64,000 bases of DNA from Mycetocola sp. (GTDB lineage Bacteria; Actinomycetota; Actinomycetes; Actinomycetales; Microbacteriaceae), in contig NZ_JAODMP010000008.1 of NCBI RefSeq assembly GCF_025464835.1, positions 1 to 64,000 on the forward strand, in the 5' to 3' direction. The notes under the pieces are model-generated. The model was not told where the DNA came from, did not search any database, and saw nothing but the letters and a program-made list of their open reading frames with translations. Below, in pieces: positions 17,967 through 29,108 of the stretch. Numbering within the stretch: the first letter of the stretch is position 1; each line of letters opens with the position of its first letter. Position numbers and translations under genes: made by a program.

Positions 17967-19235
17967 TTACTGGTTGCCCTTGGAGCAGGTGTAATCGCCG
18001 GCGGTCTGGCCCTGCACGGATTTGTCGAGGACAACGCCTGGTTCGCTTGCCTCGGCCGTCGGTGGAGTGGTTCCGTTCGGCGCTGGAGTGGTCGGCGGCG
18101 TCGGGGCGGGGGTCTCCTTGACGGGCGCGTTCGGGTCGATCACCGAACCGGGACCGGTCTCGCCGCTGAGCGAAAGCGGTTCGTCGGCAGCGAGGGCGTC
18201 GAACAGTTCCTCAGCCGGGCCCTTCAGCGGAAGCACGCCTTCATAGCCATTGATGTCGCCGTACTCGGTCGGGTACTGGGCGAAGACCACCTGGTCGAGT
18301 GGGATGTCCTTGAGCGCCATCGCGATGGACACCATCGTGTTGATGTTCGACAGGCTCGTCGACAGCGTCATGTTGCTCGCTGCCGCCTTTGCGATGCCGA
18401 AGAGTTTCGACGGGTCGGTCAGCGTCTCGCTGCTCTTGAGCGTGCGCACGAGCGACGAGAGAAAGACCTGCTGGTTGCTGATCCGACCGAGGTCGGAGCC
18501 GTCACCGACGCCGTGGCGGGTGCGCAGGAACTGCAATGCGTCCATGCCCTGGAGGGTGTGGGTGCCGGCGTCGAGATACGTCTGCGTGTAATCGTCTTCG
18601 ATCGGTTCTGCGACACAGACGTCAACGCCGCCGACGGCGTTCGAGAGCTCGATGACACCGTTGAACTGCACTTCCGCGGCGAACGGAATGCTCAAGCCTG
18701 TGAGCTTTTCGACGGTGAGCACGGTGCAGGCGAGGCCGCCGTAGGAGAGCGTCGTATTGATCTTCTGGGCGGCCATAGCGCCGTATGTGCCACCGTCTTC
18801 CTTCGGGCAGGACGGGATCGGCACGAACATGTCGCGGGGGAAGCTCACGACCGTCGCCGACGAGTGGTCCTCCGAGATGTGCAGGAGCATTGTCACGTCA
18901 TTGAGAACGGCGGTTTCCTTCGCGACGTCGCCGAAAACGGCATCCTGCCCCTGCCTGCTGTCGCTGCCGACAAGAAGCAGATTCACGCCGCCTTCGATGG
19001 CGTCGATGTCCGGCGCGCTGGCCCCGGGGGTCTCATTGGCAAGGGCGACCGGCGGAGCGACGCTCGACGCGATGTCCCACACCGCGTACGCGGCGATGGC
19101 CGAACCGCTGACCAGAACGACGGCGAGCACTGCTGAGATGAACCTGGCGATGACTCCCGCTGTGGTCGAAGTGCGGAGCCGCCCGTGCCGCGCGGTCGAG
19201 GAGGAAAGCCGGGAGCGGCGGACGGGTTCGCTCAC
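17967..19235 (-). CDS. LytR-CpsA-Psr (LCP) family cell-wall glycopolymer transferase
   Basis: 422 residues, same plan as the paralogue 50 bp downstream: an Arg/Ser-rich cytoplasmic start, one TM helix, an LCP domain with NDVTMLLHI, VVSFPRDMFVPIP and ALQFLRTRHGVGDGSDLGRI, then a Pro/Thr-rich tail ending CSKGNQ. The GTG at 19235 is preceded by AAAGGAGCC. Only 39 bp separate it from tRNA-Ser(TGA) with no terminator between, so tRNA transcripts may run into it. Having two LCP enzymes side by side suggests different acceptor or donor glycans, which cannot be told from sequence. Confidence 0.9.
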   Translation of the reverse strand: MSEPVRRSRLSSSTARHGRLRTSTTAGVIARFISAVLAVVLVSGSAIAAYAVWDIASSVAPPVALANETPGASAPDIDAIEGGVNLLLVGSDSRQGQDAVFGDVAKETAVLNDVTMLLHISEDHSSATVVSFPRDMFVPIPSCPKEDGGTYGAMAAQKINTTLSYGGLACTVLTVEKLTGLSIPFAAEVQFNGVIELSNAVGGVDVCVAEPIEDDYTQTYLDAGTHTLQGMDALQFLRTRHGVGDGSDLGRISNQQVFLSSLVRTLKSSETLTDPSKLFGIAKAAASNMTLSTSLSNINTMVSIAMALKDIPLDQVVFAQYPTEYGDINGYEGVLPLKGPAEELFDALAADEPLSLSGETGPGSVIDPNAPVKETPAPTPPTTPAPNGTTPPTAEASEPGVVLDKSVQGQTAGDYTCSKGNQ

Positions 19236-19274
19236 GCTGGCTCCTTTCGCGACAGGCGGATGTGGAATTGAGAG

Positions 19275-19359
19275 CGGAGGGCGTGGGATTCGAACCCACG
19301 AGACATTTCTGCCCACCAGTTTTCAAGACTGGCTCCATCGGCCGCTCGGACAGCCCTCC
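19275..19359 (-). tRNA. tRNA-Ser (TGA)
   Basis: Class II tRNA. Acceptor arms are GGAGGGC/GCCCTCC with discriminator G, the D-arm is GTCCGAGCGGCCGATGGA, the anticodon arm is CCAGT-CTTGAAA-ACTGG giving TGA, there is a long variable arm, and the T-arm is CGTGGGTTCGAATCCCACG. CCA is not encoded. It lies one gene away from serS, the enzyme that charges it. Confidence 0.96.
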
Positions 19360-19457
19360 ATGCATACTGTCGAGGAAACAGCAGACAACGCTCGATTGTA
19401 GCCGATGGGGACCGGGCCAGACTGACAGGAACGCCTGACAGGGGGCTGAATGGCCGG

Positions 19458-20258
19458 TCAGAGCGAGCGGAGAACCGCCACAACACCGTCTTCGTCGATA
19501 TTGCCGGTGACTTCGGTTGCCACGGCCTTAACTTCGTCAGGCGCCTGCCCCATCGCGATCGCGCGGCCCCCTCGGCGGGCCCACTCGAACATCTCGATGT
19601 CGTTGCGTCCGTCGCCGACAGCGACGATCCGGTCTCGGGGCACGTCAAGCCATTCACGCACCCGTTCCAGCGCAGTCGACTTGTTGACGCCGAGCGGTGC
19701 AATGTCAAGCCATGCGGTCCAGCCGATGGCGTAGGTGACGGAATGCAGGCCCATTTTCTCGACGATCTCGAGGAAGTCCACCTCGTCATGTTCGGGCGAA
19801 ACGACGACGACCCTGGTGACCGGTTCGGACAGCAGGTGCTCGAACTCCACCTCCTCGGCGTTCTCCAGATTCCAGTCGGTCATGCCCTGGGTGTACCGCC
19901 GGTAGCCGCTCGGGTACTCGACCATGTACCGGCCGTCGGCGAGGTGTGAGCGGATCCGTGTCAGCACCTCACGCGGGTTGAAGGTCTCGATCAGATGCCG
20001 GCTGTACCCGGTCGGTTCGGCGTCGTCGCGGCGCATCACGAGGGCGCCGTTGGCGCAGACGACGTACTCGGGGGCGATATCGAGCTGCTGGAGCACGTGG
20101 TGCGTGGTCTCCCAGCTGCGCCCGGTCGCGAGCATGACGTGATGACCCTGAACGGATGCCGCCCGTGCGGCCTCGACGACGGCATCCGACATCGTCCCGT
20201 CCTCGTGCAGCAGCGTGCCGTCGATGTCGAGCGCGACGAGCAGCCCGTCGCCGGTCAC
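19458..20258 (-). CDS. HAD-superfamily (Cof-type) phosphatase
   Basis: 266 residues. The N-terminal motif LDIDGTLL carries the nucleophile Asp and general acid Asp, motif II is MLATGRSW, the C2-type cap follows, and motif III/IV is NKSTAL...[14 protein letters not shown]. The family hydrolyses sugar phosphates or related small molecules. The GTG start overlaps the serS stop by 4 bp (GTGA), so it is translationally coupled to serS. Confidence 0.9.
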   Translation of the reverse strand: MTGDGLLVALDIDGTLLHEDGTMSDAVVEAARAASVQGHHVMLATGRSWETTHHVLQQLDIAPEYVVCANGALVMRRDDAEPTGYSRHLIETFNPREVLTRIRSHLADGRYMVEYPSGYRRYTQGMTDWNLENAEEVEFEHLLSEPVTRVVVVSPEHDEVDFLEIVEKMGLHSVTYAIGWTAWLDIAPLGVNKSTALERVREWLDVPRDRIVAVGDGRNDIEMFEWARRGGRAIAMGQAPDEVKAVATEVTGNIDEDGVVAVLRSL

Positions 20259-21520
20259 AGCGGCGAGAGAACGTCGAGCCCGCCAAGGTAGGGGCGCAAC
20301 GCCTCGGGGACGAGCACTGAACCGTCGGCCTGCTGATGCGTTTCGAGCAGGGCGACGAGCCAGCGCGTGGTGGCGAGCGTGCCGTTGAGGGTAGCGACAG
20401 GTGTTGTCTTGCCGTCCTCGCCCGCCCGGTAACGGATGTTCAGCCGTCTGGCCTGGTAGGTCGTGCAGTTGGAGGTGGAGGTGAGTTCGCGGTAGGCGTC
20501 CTGCGTCGGAACCCACGCCTCGACGTCGTACTTGCGGGCAGCGCTCGAGCCGAGGTCGCCCGCGGCGGTGTCGATGACACGGTAGCTGAGGCCGAGGGCT
20601 TGCAGCATGCCCTCCTGCCAGCCCAGCAGGCGGAGGTGTTCGGCCTCGGACTCCTCGGGCGTCGTGTAGACGAACATCTCCAGCTTGTTGAACTGGTGCA
20701 CTCGGATGATGCCGCGGGTGTCGCGGCCGTATGAGCCGGCCTCGCGGCGGTAGCAGGTGGACCATCCCGCGTACCGGATCGGGGCATCCGCGACGTCGAT
20801 GATCTCGTCGGCGTGGTACCCGGCGAGCGCAACCTCGCTCGTTCCGGTGAGGTAGAGGTCGTCTGCGGGCAGGTAGTAGACCTCGTCGGCGTGGGCGCCG
20901 AGGAATCCGGTTCCTGCCATGATCTCCGGCTTGACGAGCGTCGGTGTGATCAGCGGGATGAAACCCTCGGTGAGGGCGCGGTCGAGTGCCATGTTCATGA
21001 TCGCCAGTTCGAGCCGCGCGCCAATGCCGCGGAGGTAGTAGAACCGGGAGCCGGAAACCTTGGTGCCGCGCTGCATGTCGATGGCCCCGAGGAGTTCGCC
21101 GAGTTCCAGGTGGTCCTTGGGCTCGAAGTCGAATGCGGGTTTCTGACCGACCTCGCGGAGGGTGATGAAGTCGTCTTCCCCGCCGGCGGGGACGCCGTCG
21201 AGGATGGGGTTCTGGATGGCGCCGACGATCTCGGTGAATCGCGTCTCGGCATCCGACACCTGCTGCTGCGCCTTCTTGACCCGGTCGGAGAGCCCCTTCA
21301 CCTCCGCGACGAGGGCGGCCTTCTCTTCTTTCGGGGCTTTCGCAACGCGCTTGCCGAAGACGTTCTGCTCGGCGCGGAGCTCCTCGAAGGCGGTGATGGC
21401 GGCACGGCGGTCACGGTCGGCGTCGAGGGCCTGGTCGACGAGATCGACGGGCGATCGCCGAGCCTCCTGCGAACGCCTGATGAGGTCTGGATTTTCGCGG
21501 AGGAGCACTGGATCAATCAC
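20255..21520 (-). CDS. serS: Seryl-tRNA synthetase
   Basis: 421 residues, normal length. The N-terminal long coiled-coil arm (residues ~30-105) contacts the long variable arm of tRNA-Ser. The class II catalytic core shows motif 1 ([17 protein letters not shown]), motif 2 ([24 protein letters not shown]) and motif 3 ([18 protein letters not shown]). GTG start at 21520 ([16 protein letters not shown]). It is divergent from the diacylglycerol-kinase-like gene with only 37 bp between, and followed by a coupled HAD phosphatase. Two tRNA-Ser genes lie within 5 kb. Confidence 0.97.
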   Translation of the reverse strand: MIDPVLLRENPDLIRRSQEARRSPVDLVDQALDADRDRRAAITAFEELRAEQNVFGKRVAKAPKEEKAALVAEVKGLSDRVKKAQQQVSDAETRFTEIVGAIQNPILDGVPAGGEDDFITLREVGQKPAFDFEPKDHLELGELLGAIDMQRGTKVSGSRFYYLRGIGARLELAIMNMALDRALTEGFIPLITPTLVKPEIMAGTGFLGAHADEVYYLPADDLYLTGTSEVALAGYHADEIIDVADAPIRYAGWSTCYRREAGSYGRDTRGIIRVHQFNKLEMFVYTTPEESEAEHLRLLGWQEGMLQALGLSYRVIDTAAGDLGSSAARKYDVEAWVPTQDAYRELTSTSNCTTYQARRLNIRYRAGEDGKTTPVATLNGTLATTRWLVALLETHQQADGSVLVPEALRPYLGGLDVLSPL

Positions 21521-21557
21521 GCGAGCAAGTCTAACCGCGCAGGGTACGGTTGCAGGT

Positions 21558-22529
21558 ATGAGCAAGTCCGGCACCAAGCGCGCGGCGGTCGTTTACAACC
21601 CCACCCGGGTCACCGCGGCGGCACTGCACTCTCTCATTGACCCCGCAGCGGCCGAGGCCGGCTGGGGCGACACGCTCTGGTACGAGACGACAATCGCGGA
21701 CTCGGGCAAGAACCTGAGCCGCGAGGCGGTGCGGGCGGGGGCGGACATGGTCTTCGCCGCAGGCGGTGACGGGACGGTCCGTTCCGTGGCCGAGGGCCTC
21801 CGGGATTCCACCGCGGCGCTCGCCCTGCTCCCATCGGGAACCGCCAATCTCCTGGCGCGCAACCTCAACCTCCCGATCGGCAACGTGCCAGAGGCCGTCG
21901 CGATCGCTTTCACCGGGCGCACCCGTCACATCGACCTGGGCATCGCCACCCTCAGCCGGGTGGACGGCACCATCGAAGAGCACGGGTTCCTCGTGATGGC
22001 CGGTATGGGCATCGACGCCGACATCATGGCGAACACGAACGAAACCCTCAAGAGGACCGTCGGCTGGCTCGCCTACGTGGACGCCGGCATCCGCGTGATC
22101 CCGAATGCTGGCCCTTTCCGCATCCGTTACCAGCTCGACGACAAACCGAGCCACAGCGCCCATGTCTCCACGATCCTCTTCGGCAACTGCGGAACTCTCA
22201 CCGGCGGGCTGGAGATGATGCCGGATGCGATCATCGACGACGGCCAGCTCGACGTCGCCGTGCTGCAGCCGAAGGGCACACTCGGGTGGATCGACATCTG
22301 GCGCAAGCTCCGCTGGGAGAACGGCGTCCTTCGCCGGTCGAGCATCGGTCGGCGGATCATCCGGGCGACCTCAGGGAACGCGTCGACGATCACCTACCTG
22401 CGCTCGAGCGGCATCACCGTGTCGCTCGACAAACCGCGCGACGTCGAACTGGACGGCGACGGGTTCGGGGTGATCTCCGGGGTGCGTTTCGCTGCGGATG
22501 CCGGAGCGCTTGCGGTCCGCGTGCGGTAG
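21558..22529 (+). CDS. Diacylglycerol kinase-like lipid kinase (DagK/YegS family)
   Basis: 323 residues. The catalytic domain has VVYNPTR at the start and the nucleotide-binding [16 protein letters not shown] at about residues 67-82, followed by [13 protein letters not shown]. The C-terminal beta-sandwich includes [26 protein letters not shown] and [10 protein letters not shown], and [10 protein letters not shown] near the end. It phosphorylates a lipid (diacylglycerol or similar) with ATP and Mg2+ on the inner face of the membrane. ATG at 21558. Confidence 0.9.
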   Translation: MSKSGTKRAAVVYNPTRVTAAALHSLIDPAAAEAGWGDTLWYETTIADSGKNLSREAVRAGADMVFAAGGDGTVRSVAEGLRDSTAALALLPSGTANLLARNLNLPIGNVPEAVAIAFTGRTRHIDLGIATLSRVDGTIEEHGFLVMAGMGIDADIMANTNETLKRTVGWLAYVDAGIRVIPNAGPFRIRYQLDDKPSHSAHVSTILFGNCGTLTGGLEMMPDAIIDDGQLDVAVLQPKGTLGWIDIWRKLRWENGVLRRSSIGRRIIRATSGNASTITYLRSSGITVSLDKPRDVELDGDGFGVISGVRFAADAGALAVRVR

Positions 22530-22546
22530 CGGCGCGCCCTCCCTCG

Positions 22547-22750
22547 CTGCGTTGCCCCGAACGGCTGACACCACCACTGCGTTGCCAAGAAAGGTCGCAC
22601 TGCGGCCGAGAGTCGAGCCCAATCTGGCGATGCGATGCTTCTTAGCCACCCGCGCACCTGAGAACCCTCCACAGCCAGGCGCACCCCATCCTCCCTTTGC
22701 TGTGCCACAAGAGGTCCCAGCATTCGTTGCGATGCCACAAACGGTTACAC
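22547..22750. repeat. Two tandem doublets of a ~24-bp motif (family B), period 30 bp
   Basis: The 327-bp gap holds no gene. It carries four copies of a motif close to YTGCKNTGCCRMRAACGGTYRCA: 22547-22570, 22577-22600, 22697-22720 and 22726-22750. They form two doublets, each with a spacing of 30 bp (29-30). Four further copies lie on the other side of the next gene. Confidence 0.65.
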
Positions 22751-22856
22751 ATCGCCCGCAAACTACAGCCACATGCGGCAACGCAATGCTCAGCGCCCTC
22801 TGTGCTTCCTGTGGACAACGACATCGACGGATGCCGCTGTCAGGCATCCTCGAGCA

Positions 22857-23762
22857 GTGACGTTCCGAAAGCCTCTCCCGCTACCGCTCCCTACGGCGTT
22901 CTCGGTTGCCGATGCGTACGCGCGCGGTTTCACCAGAGGCCAGCTGCGCAATCGCTCTCTTGCCGCGCCTTTCCACGGCATCCGAACCAGTGCTTCGACG
23001 GCAAACGACTTCGAAGTGAACTGCCGTGCGCTGGCTACACGGATGCCACCCGGCGCGACCTTCAGTCATCGAACGGCGGCGCTGTTGCACGGAATGCCGC
23101 TTCCGATGAACAACGTCGACGGGCCGCTCGAGACGACGGTGCCAGTGCCGGGGCGAGCGATGCGCCGGCGCGGAGTGCTGGGACACCGCGCCTTGCTTCT
23201 CCCGGGCGACATCGAGTTCTCCAGGAACGTACCCGTCACCTCCGTCGAGCGCACATGGTGCGACCTGGCTGGGATTCTCCAGCTGCCCGACCTCGTTGCG
23301 GTCGCGGATTACCTGCTGTGGCATGAGACACCCAGGTCGACAGCCGGGCGGCTGGCAGAGGCGATCGAAACATACCCGTCGCGCGCCGGACGCCGGGTGC
23401 TGCGTCGAGCGCTCGACCTGAGTAGCGACCATTCCCGGTCACGTCCGGAGTCGCTCGTTCGCGTGGATCTCGCACTGAGCGGCCTGCCGACGCCTCAAGC
23501 GAACTACGAGCTCTATCTCACCGTCGCCCGGAGGACCGTTTATTTCGACCTCGCCTATCCAGAATACAAACTCGAACTCGAGTACCACGGCGACCAGCAC
23601 CGCACGGATATCAGGCAATGGCGCAGCGACGTAAGGCGAGCCAACGACATCGGCGACGAAGGGTGGCAAACCTTACAATTCACCGCGGCTGATCTCACCA
23701 ACCTGCCCGGGTTGCGAGGCCGGGTTGAGCGACGCCTGCGGTCTCTCGGCTGGAACGGCTAG
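22857..23762 (+). CDS. DUF559/Vsr-like nuclease-domain protein with AbiEi-like N-terminus
   Basis: 301 residues from the GTG at 22857, which has no good RBS. Residues ~10-90 look like the winged-helix region of AbiEi-type proteins (VADAYARGFTRGQLRNRSL, then TFSHRTAALLHGMPLP). The C-terminus has a PD-(D/E)xK-type core near residues 228-250: YFDLAYPEYKLELEYHGDQH, with Asp, Glu-x-Tyr and Gln-x-His in the places expected for Vsr/DUF559 endonucleases. The family is common in Microbacteriaceae as solitary genes of unknown role. No cognate toxin or methylase is adjacent. Short tandem repeats of one family flank the gene on both sides. Confidence 0.7.
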   Translation: MTFRKPLPLPLPTAFSVADAYARGFTRGQLRNRSLAAPFHGIRTSASTANDFEVNCRALATRMPPGATFSHRTAALLHGMPLPMNNVDGPLETTVPVPGRAMRRRGVLGHRALLLPGDIEFSRNVPVTSVERTWCDLAGILQLPDLVAVADYLLWHETPRSTAGRLAEAIETYPSRAGRRVLRRALDLSSDHSRSRPESLVRVDLALSGLPTPQANYELYLTVARRTVYFDLAYPEYKLELEYHGDQHRTDIRQWRSDVRRANDIGDEGWQTLQFTAADLTNLPGLRGRVERRLRSLGWNG

Positions 23763-23808
23763 CGGTCTCCCGCTGAGGCATCCCGCCGCTTCCGTACCGA
23801 AGCCGCGT

Positions 23809-23926
23809 CTGCGTTGCCAGAAACGGTTGCAGGTGATGTTGCTGTGCCGAAAACGGTTGCAGACTCCGCGAAAGTCGGACCGTTTTCGGCATACCAGCGA
23901 AAGTCGGACCGTTTTCGGCATACCAG
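23809..23926. repeat. Further family B repeats: one direct and one inverted doublet
   Basis: TGCGTTGCCAGAAACGGTTG (starting at 23810) and TGCTGTGCCGAAAACGGTTG (starting at 23840) form a direct doublet with a 30-bp period. Then the reversed motif occurs twice as an exact 29-bp tandem unit starting at 23869 and 23898 (core GTCGGACCGTTTTCGGCATA). The block ends 30 bp before the gdhA stop codon. Confidence 0.7.
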
Positions 23927-23955
23927 CGAAACTCACCGCCCGTAGAAGCAGCGGA

Positions 23956-25923
<1,968 letters not shown>

Positions 25924-25924
<1 letters not shown>

Positions 25925-26529
25925 CAGTCTGACTGGTTCCCGGGCGGAGCAGCACCGGAGTCGTCGTCGACGAACCGGCGCTGTGGACTCCACCGCCAAG
26001 CCACGAAGAAAAACACGCCGAGCAGGGTCAGCACCCCAGCGAGCGCAAGGAGCGGCGAGAGCCCCCATGCCAGCTGGGCCGCGATCATGGCCTCAGGCAT
26101 GCCCCCCTCGGAAGCCCCGGATCCGTAGACCGCGCCGCTGAAGACCTGCTTGAGAGACCAACGGAAGCCTCCGACGCCGCCGGCGATGAGCACCAACCCC
26201 GCAACGCTGAGGGCGACCAGGTACGGATTCCGCCAGGGTGATGCGGGCACAACCGGTGCGGCCTCCTCATCGGATCGCTCCTGGTCTGGCGATTCTGCGG
26301 GCCGGAACATGTCGTCCGCCCCTGCCGTCGCCGACTGCTCGGAGCCCTCCGCAGCGTCGACCGGTGCCGGCGGGATGCGTCGCATGATCGGCTCGGGGAC
26401 AGGCGTTATCGGCCGAGGCTGAACGTGTTCGTGCTGCTCCGTCGGGGCTGCGATTTCTTCGTGCACGGCCGGGTCGAAGCCGCGCTGGAACTCGGGGCTG
26501 TAGCGGGGGTCGAAACCTGCACGGTCCAT
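25924..26529 (-). CDS. Membrane protein with long acidic/Pro-rich cytoplasmic N-terminus
   Basis: 201 residues. Residues 1-100 are hydrophilic, Pro- and Glu-rich and probably disordered; two TM helices follow (YLVALSVAGLVLIAGGVGG and LLALAGVLTLLGVFFFVAW), then a short acidic tail. No known domain. It is translationally coupled to the next membrane-protein gene and 64 bp after pheA. Confidence 0.7.
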
Positions 26530-26593
26530 CCGATGCTCCTTCGACGAGGCGAATGTCTGGAGCCTAGCGAACCGCGACAGCTGCGGCGAGCGT

Positions 26594-27544
26594 TCAGGCC
26601 CCGGGTTCGCCGGTGACCAGGCCGCGCAACCAGTCCCGCGCCTCGACGAACACGTCGTCGCCGTATTTCGGATCGAAGGTGATCGAGGCCTTGTCTGCCC
26701 GGGGATAGGACCCGAGGAAGATCACGCCAGGGCTGAACCGGCGCACGCCGAGTAGGGCGTCGGCGACCCGTTCGTCCCGAATATGGCCGTCGGCGTCGAT
26801 GATGAAGCGATACCGGCCGAGTTCGTCGCCGATCGGACGCGATTCGATCAGGCTCATGTTGACGCCGCGGGTCGAGAACTGCTCGAGCAATTCAAGCAAT
26901 GCTCCGGCGCGGTCCACCGGCAGCTCGGCGATCAGGCTGGTCTTGTCCGCGCCGGTCGGCTCAGGCAGCTGGGTGGTCTTGCTGACGAGGAGAAAGCGGG
27001 TGACGGCGTTGGGGTTGTCACCGATGTTCTCGGCGAGCACATCGAGGTCGTAGTGGGCCACGATCCCGGGCGGCGCGATGGCAGCGTCCGCAATCTCGCT
27101 CTCGAGAAGAGCGGATGCCGCCGCAACGTTGCTCGTCGCCGGAATGTGTCCGTGCTCCGGCAGGGTCGTATCCATCCAGGCGTGGCACTGGGCGTAAGCG
27201 ACCGGGTGGGCGTTGACCACCCTGACATCGGCGAGCGCGGTCCCCCGGCGTGCGACCAGGACGAAGTTCACCGGAACGAGGTATTCGCCGATGATGCGAA
27301 GCCCCGGCATGGTGGCGAGAGCATCCTGAGCCACCGAGACGCCGCCTTCGATGGAATTCTCGATGGCGATCACAGCTGCGTCACTGCGACCCTCGAGAAC
27401 ATCGTCGAGCGCTTCGCCCACGTTGTTGACCGACCGCCAGTTCTGGCCGGCCGCCTCGGGAACCTGGGCGAGAGCCGCCTCGGTGAATGTGCCGCGAGGA
27501 CCGAGATAACTGTAGGTGCGGAGCGCGGGGCGGGTATCTGCCAT
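26594..27544 (-). CDS. pheA: Prephenate dehydratase
   Basis: 316 residues: a dehydratase domain (~8-190) and a C-terminal ACT domain (~205-285). It converts prephenate to phenylpyruvate in phenylalanine synthesis. Signatures are YLGPRGTFTEAAL, AVIAIENSIEGGVSVAQDAL and the catalytic NAVTRFLLV (TRF). The ACT domain has GALLELLEQFSTRGVNM and the phenylalanine-binding ESRP motif, so feedback inhibition by Phe is expected. It carries no chorismate mutase domain. Confidence 0.95.
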   Translation of the reverse strand: MADTRPALRTYSYLGPRGTFTEAALAQVPEAAGQNWRSVNNVGEALDDVLEGRSDAAVIAIENSIEGGVSVAQDALATMPGLRIIGEYLVPVNFVLVARRGTALADVRVVNAHPVAYAQCHAWMDTTLPEHGHIPATSNVAAASALLESEIADAAIAPPGIVAHYDLDVLAENIGDNPNAVTRFLLVSKTTQLPEPTGADKTSLIAELPVDRAGALLELLEQFSTRGVNMSLIESRPIGDELGRYRFIIDADGHIRDERVADALLGVRRFSPGVIFLGSYPRADKASITFDPKYGDDVFVEARDWLRGLVTGEPGA

Positions 27545-27620
27545 GGTCTTGAGCCTACTGGTCAGGCCCGAATGGGGAGTGTGCTCGAGGGGCCCGGGCC
27601 GATAGAGTTAGCGGAGTGTA

Positions 27621-27644
27621 CCCGCCAAATCTTTGCGTGGCGGG
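27621..27644 (+). promoter_or_regulatory. Leader hairpin ahead of the secreted hydrolase gene
   Basis: CCCGCCA and TGGCGGG form a 7-bp stem with a 10-nt loop, 40 bp before the GTG start. It could be an mRNA leader structure; no T-run follows. Function unknown. Confidence 0.3.
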
Positions 27645-27683
27645 AGCGACATTCGCGCGTCGTGGAACTGAGGGTGGAACTCG

Positions 27684-29045
27684 GTGGGTTTCTGGGGGGT
27701 TACCAGGGGGACGGTATCGCACCGTATCGCCCCACTTTTGCATGCGTTCGGTGGGGCCGCGACGGCACTCGCCGTCGGAGTTGCTGCGCTCGGGATGCTG
27801 CCGGAACCCGGGGCCGCCGACGGTGCCCCCTCACCCATCGTGACGATGGAAGAAGTGCCGTCGAACGGCGCCGATTTCGCTGTCCAGTTCGGCGGTCGGG
27901 TGTCCGCCGCGGTGGAGACTCTGGCCAGCTTGCCCGCCGCCCAGGTGGCTGCATTGTGGGTGGATCTGCCCAGGCCGTTCGTCGGCGAGCTGATCGAGGA
28001 ACGGCCGGATGTGATCGGCAACCTCGAGGGGGCGAGCTACACCGACCGGGACCGTGCCAACATCCGCCGGCTGGCCACGGTGCAGCGGGACGCCGTCGCG
28101 ACGGAGCAGCTTGCACTCTCCCAGCTCCGCTCACCCTCCGCGCTGGACTCCTCCGCACTGACCGTGGCAGAAGCAACCGCGCGGGTCGAGGCGATCGATG
28201 TGCTGCTCGGGCTGTTCAGGAACGCACCATCCAACGACGCGCGCCGGTACCTGCTCAGCCTTGACTCCTCCGTCGACGGCCCGCCACTCGCCGCGATCTC
28301 CGTCGGCGACCTCGACTCGGCGCCCTACGCCACGTACTTCGTGCCCGGCATGAACAGCAGCGTGCTCCAGGCCGAAGATTACCTGCGGGGCGTCACGCGA
28401 ATCCAGCAGGCCTCTGCCGCGAGCGCCGCCGTGTTGTGGCTCGGTTACGAGAGCCCCGGTCCGGTCGAGACCGTGTCGACGGCGCGGGCCGAGGCGGGTG
28501 CCGTTCTTCTCGGTGCTGCCCTCGACGGATACAACGCATACCGTGACGCCGTCGGCCTGCGCTCCGAGCTGACTGTCCTCGCACACTCCTACGGCTCGAC
28601 GACGGCTGCGATCACTCTCGCCGGCGGGGATCACGCTGTGAGCTCGTTCGTGATGATCGGGTCGGCCGGTGTCCCCTCCCACATCAGGCTCGAGGACCTC
28701 AACGTTCCGGCCGGCAGGGTCTACGCATCCGAAGCGACGGCCGATGGGCTGGCCGCGAAAGGCCAGTTCTGGTCAGGCCGCGCTAACCCGGCGTCTGCCG
28801 AGTGGGGCGCCCAGCTGTTCAGCAGCAACGGAACCACCCTCGCGGATGGCACGATCCTGTCGGCGGTCCGGGCCCATGACGCCGTCGGCGCCGACGATGC
28901 AGCCGACCACGAGAAGTACCTCGGCGATGGAACCCAAAGCCTGTACGGCATCCGCAGGATCGTCACAGGCCAGCCGTACGACATCGCTCCGGTCGCTCCG
29001 GCGCCATCGACCGACAGCACCATCCTCGCGACGGCCGCGAAGTAA
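27684..29045 (+). CDS. Secreted alpha/beta hydrolase (DUF1023-like)
   Basis: 453 residues. An N-terminal hydrophobic segment (FGGAATALAVGVAALGMLP, residues ~22-40) looks like a signal peptide or anchor. A helical region (~60-190) precedes the alpha/beta-hydrolase core: YFVPGMNSSVLQAEDYL, then the nucleophile elbow LAHSYGSTTA with its Ser, and FVMIGSAGV. These are the marks of the actinobacterial DUF1023 hydrolases, whose substrate is unknown. GTG start with a GGGTGGAA upstream. The last codons and stop are duplicated in the DNA just behind the gene. Confidence 0.8.
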   Translation: MGFWGVTRGTVSHRIAPLLHAFGGAATALAVGVAALGMLPEPGAADGAPSPIVTMEEVPSNGADFAVQFGGRVSAAVETLASLPAAQVAALWVDLPRPFVGELIEERPDVIGNLEGASYTDRDRANIRRLATVQRDAVATEQLALSQLRSPSALDSSALTVAEATARVEAIDVLLGLFRNAPSNDARRYLLSLDSSVDGPPLAAISVGDLDSAPYATYFVPGMNSSVLQAEDYLRGVTRIQQASAASAAVLWLGYESPGPVETVSTARAEAGAVLLGAALDGYNAYRDAVGLRSELTVLAHSYGSTTAAITLAGGDHAVSSFVMIGSAGVPSHIRLEDLNVPAGRVYASEATADGLAAKGQFWSGRANPASAEWGAQLFSSNGTTLADGTILSAVRAHDAVGADDAADHEKYLGDGTQSLYGIRRIVTGQPYDIAPVAPAPSTDSTILATAAK

Positions 29046-29070
29046 AGCCGCGACGGCCGCGAAGTAAAGC
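29027..29070 (+). repeat. 22-bp perfect tandem duplication over a stop codon
   Basis: CGCGACGGCCGCGAAGTAAAGC occurs twice in direct succession (29027-29048 and 29049-29070). The first copy contains the TAA of the hydrolase gene, so the second is a fossil of its own 3' end. Likely a recent slippage event. Confidence 0.9.
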
Positions 29071-29108
29071 CCCGGCGGATGCCGATGGCATGATGCCACA
29101 ATGGGTGC

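Noticed and set aside
22857..23762. Antitoxin of an AbiE toxin-antitoxin pair
   Set aside because: Only the N-terminal region resembles AbiEi; no AbiEii-like nucleotidyltransferase toxin gene is adjacent, and the C-terminus looks like a nuclease.
22547..23926. Family B repeats as a CRISPR array
   Set aside because: Units are only paired, imperfect, without ~30-nt unique spacers, and partly inverted. No cas genes are near.
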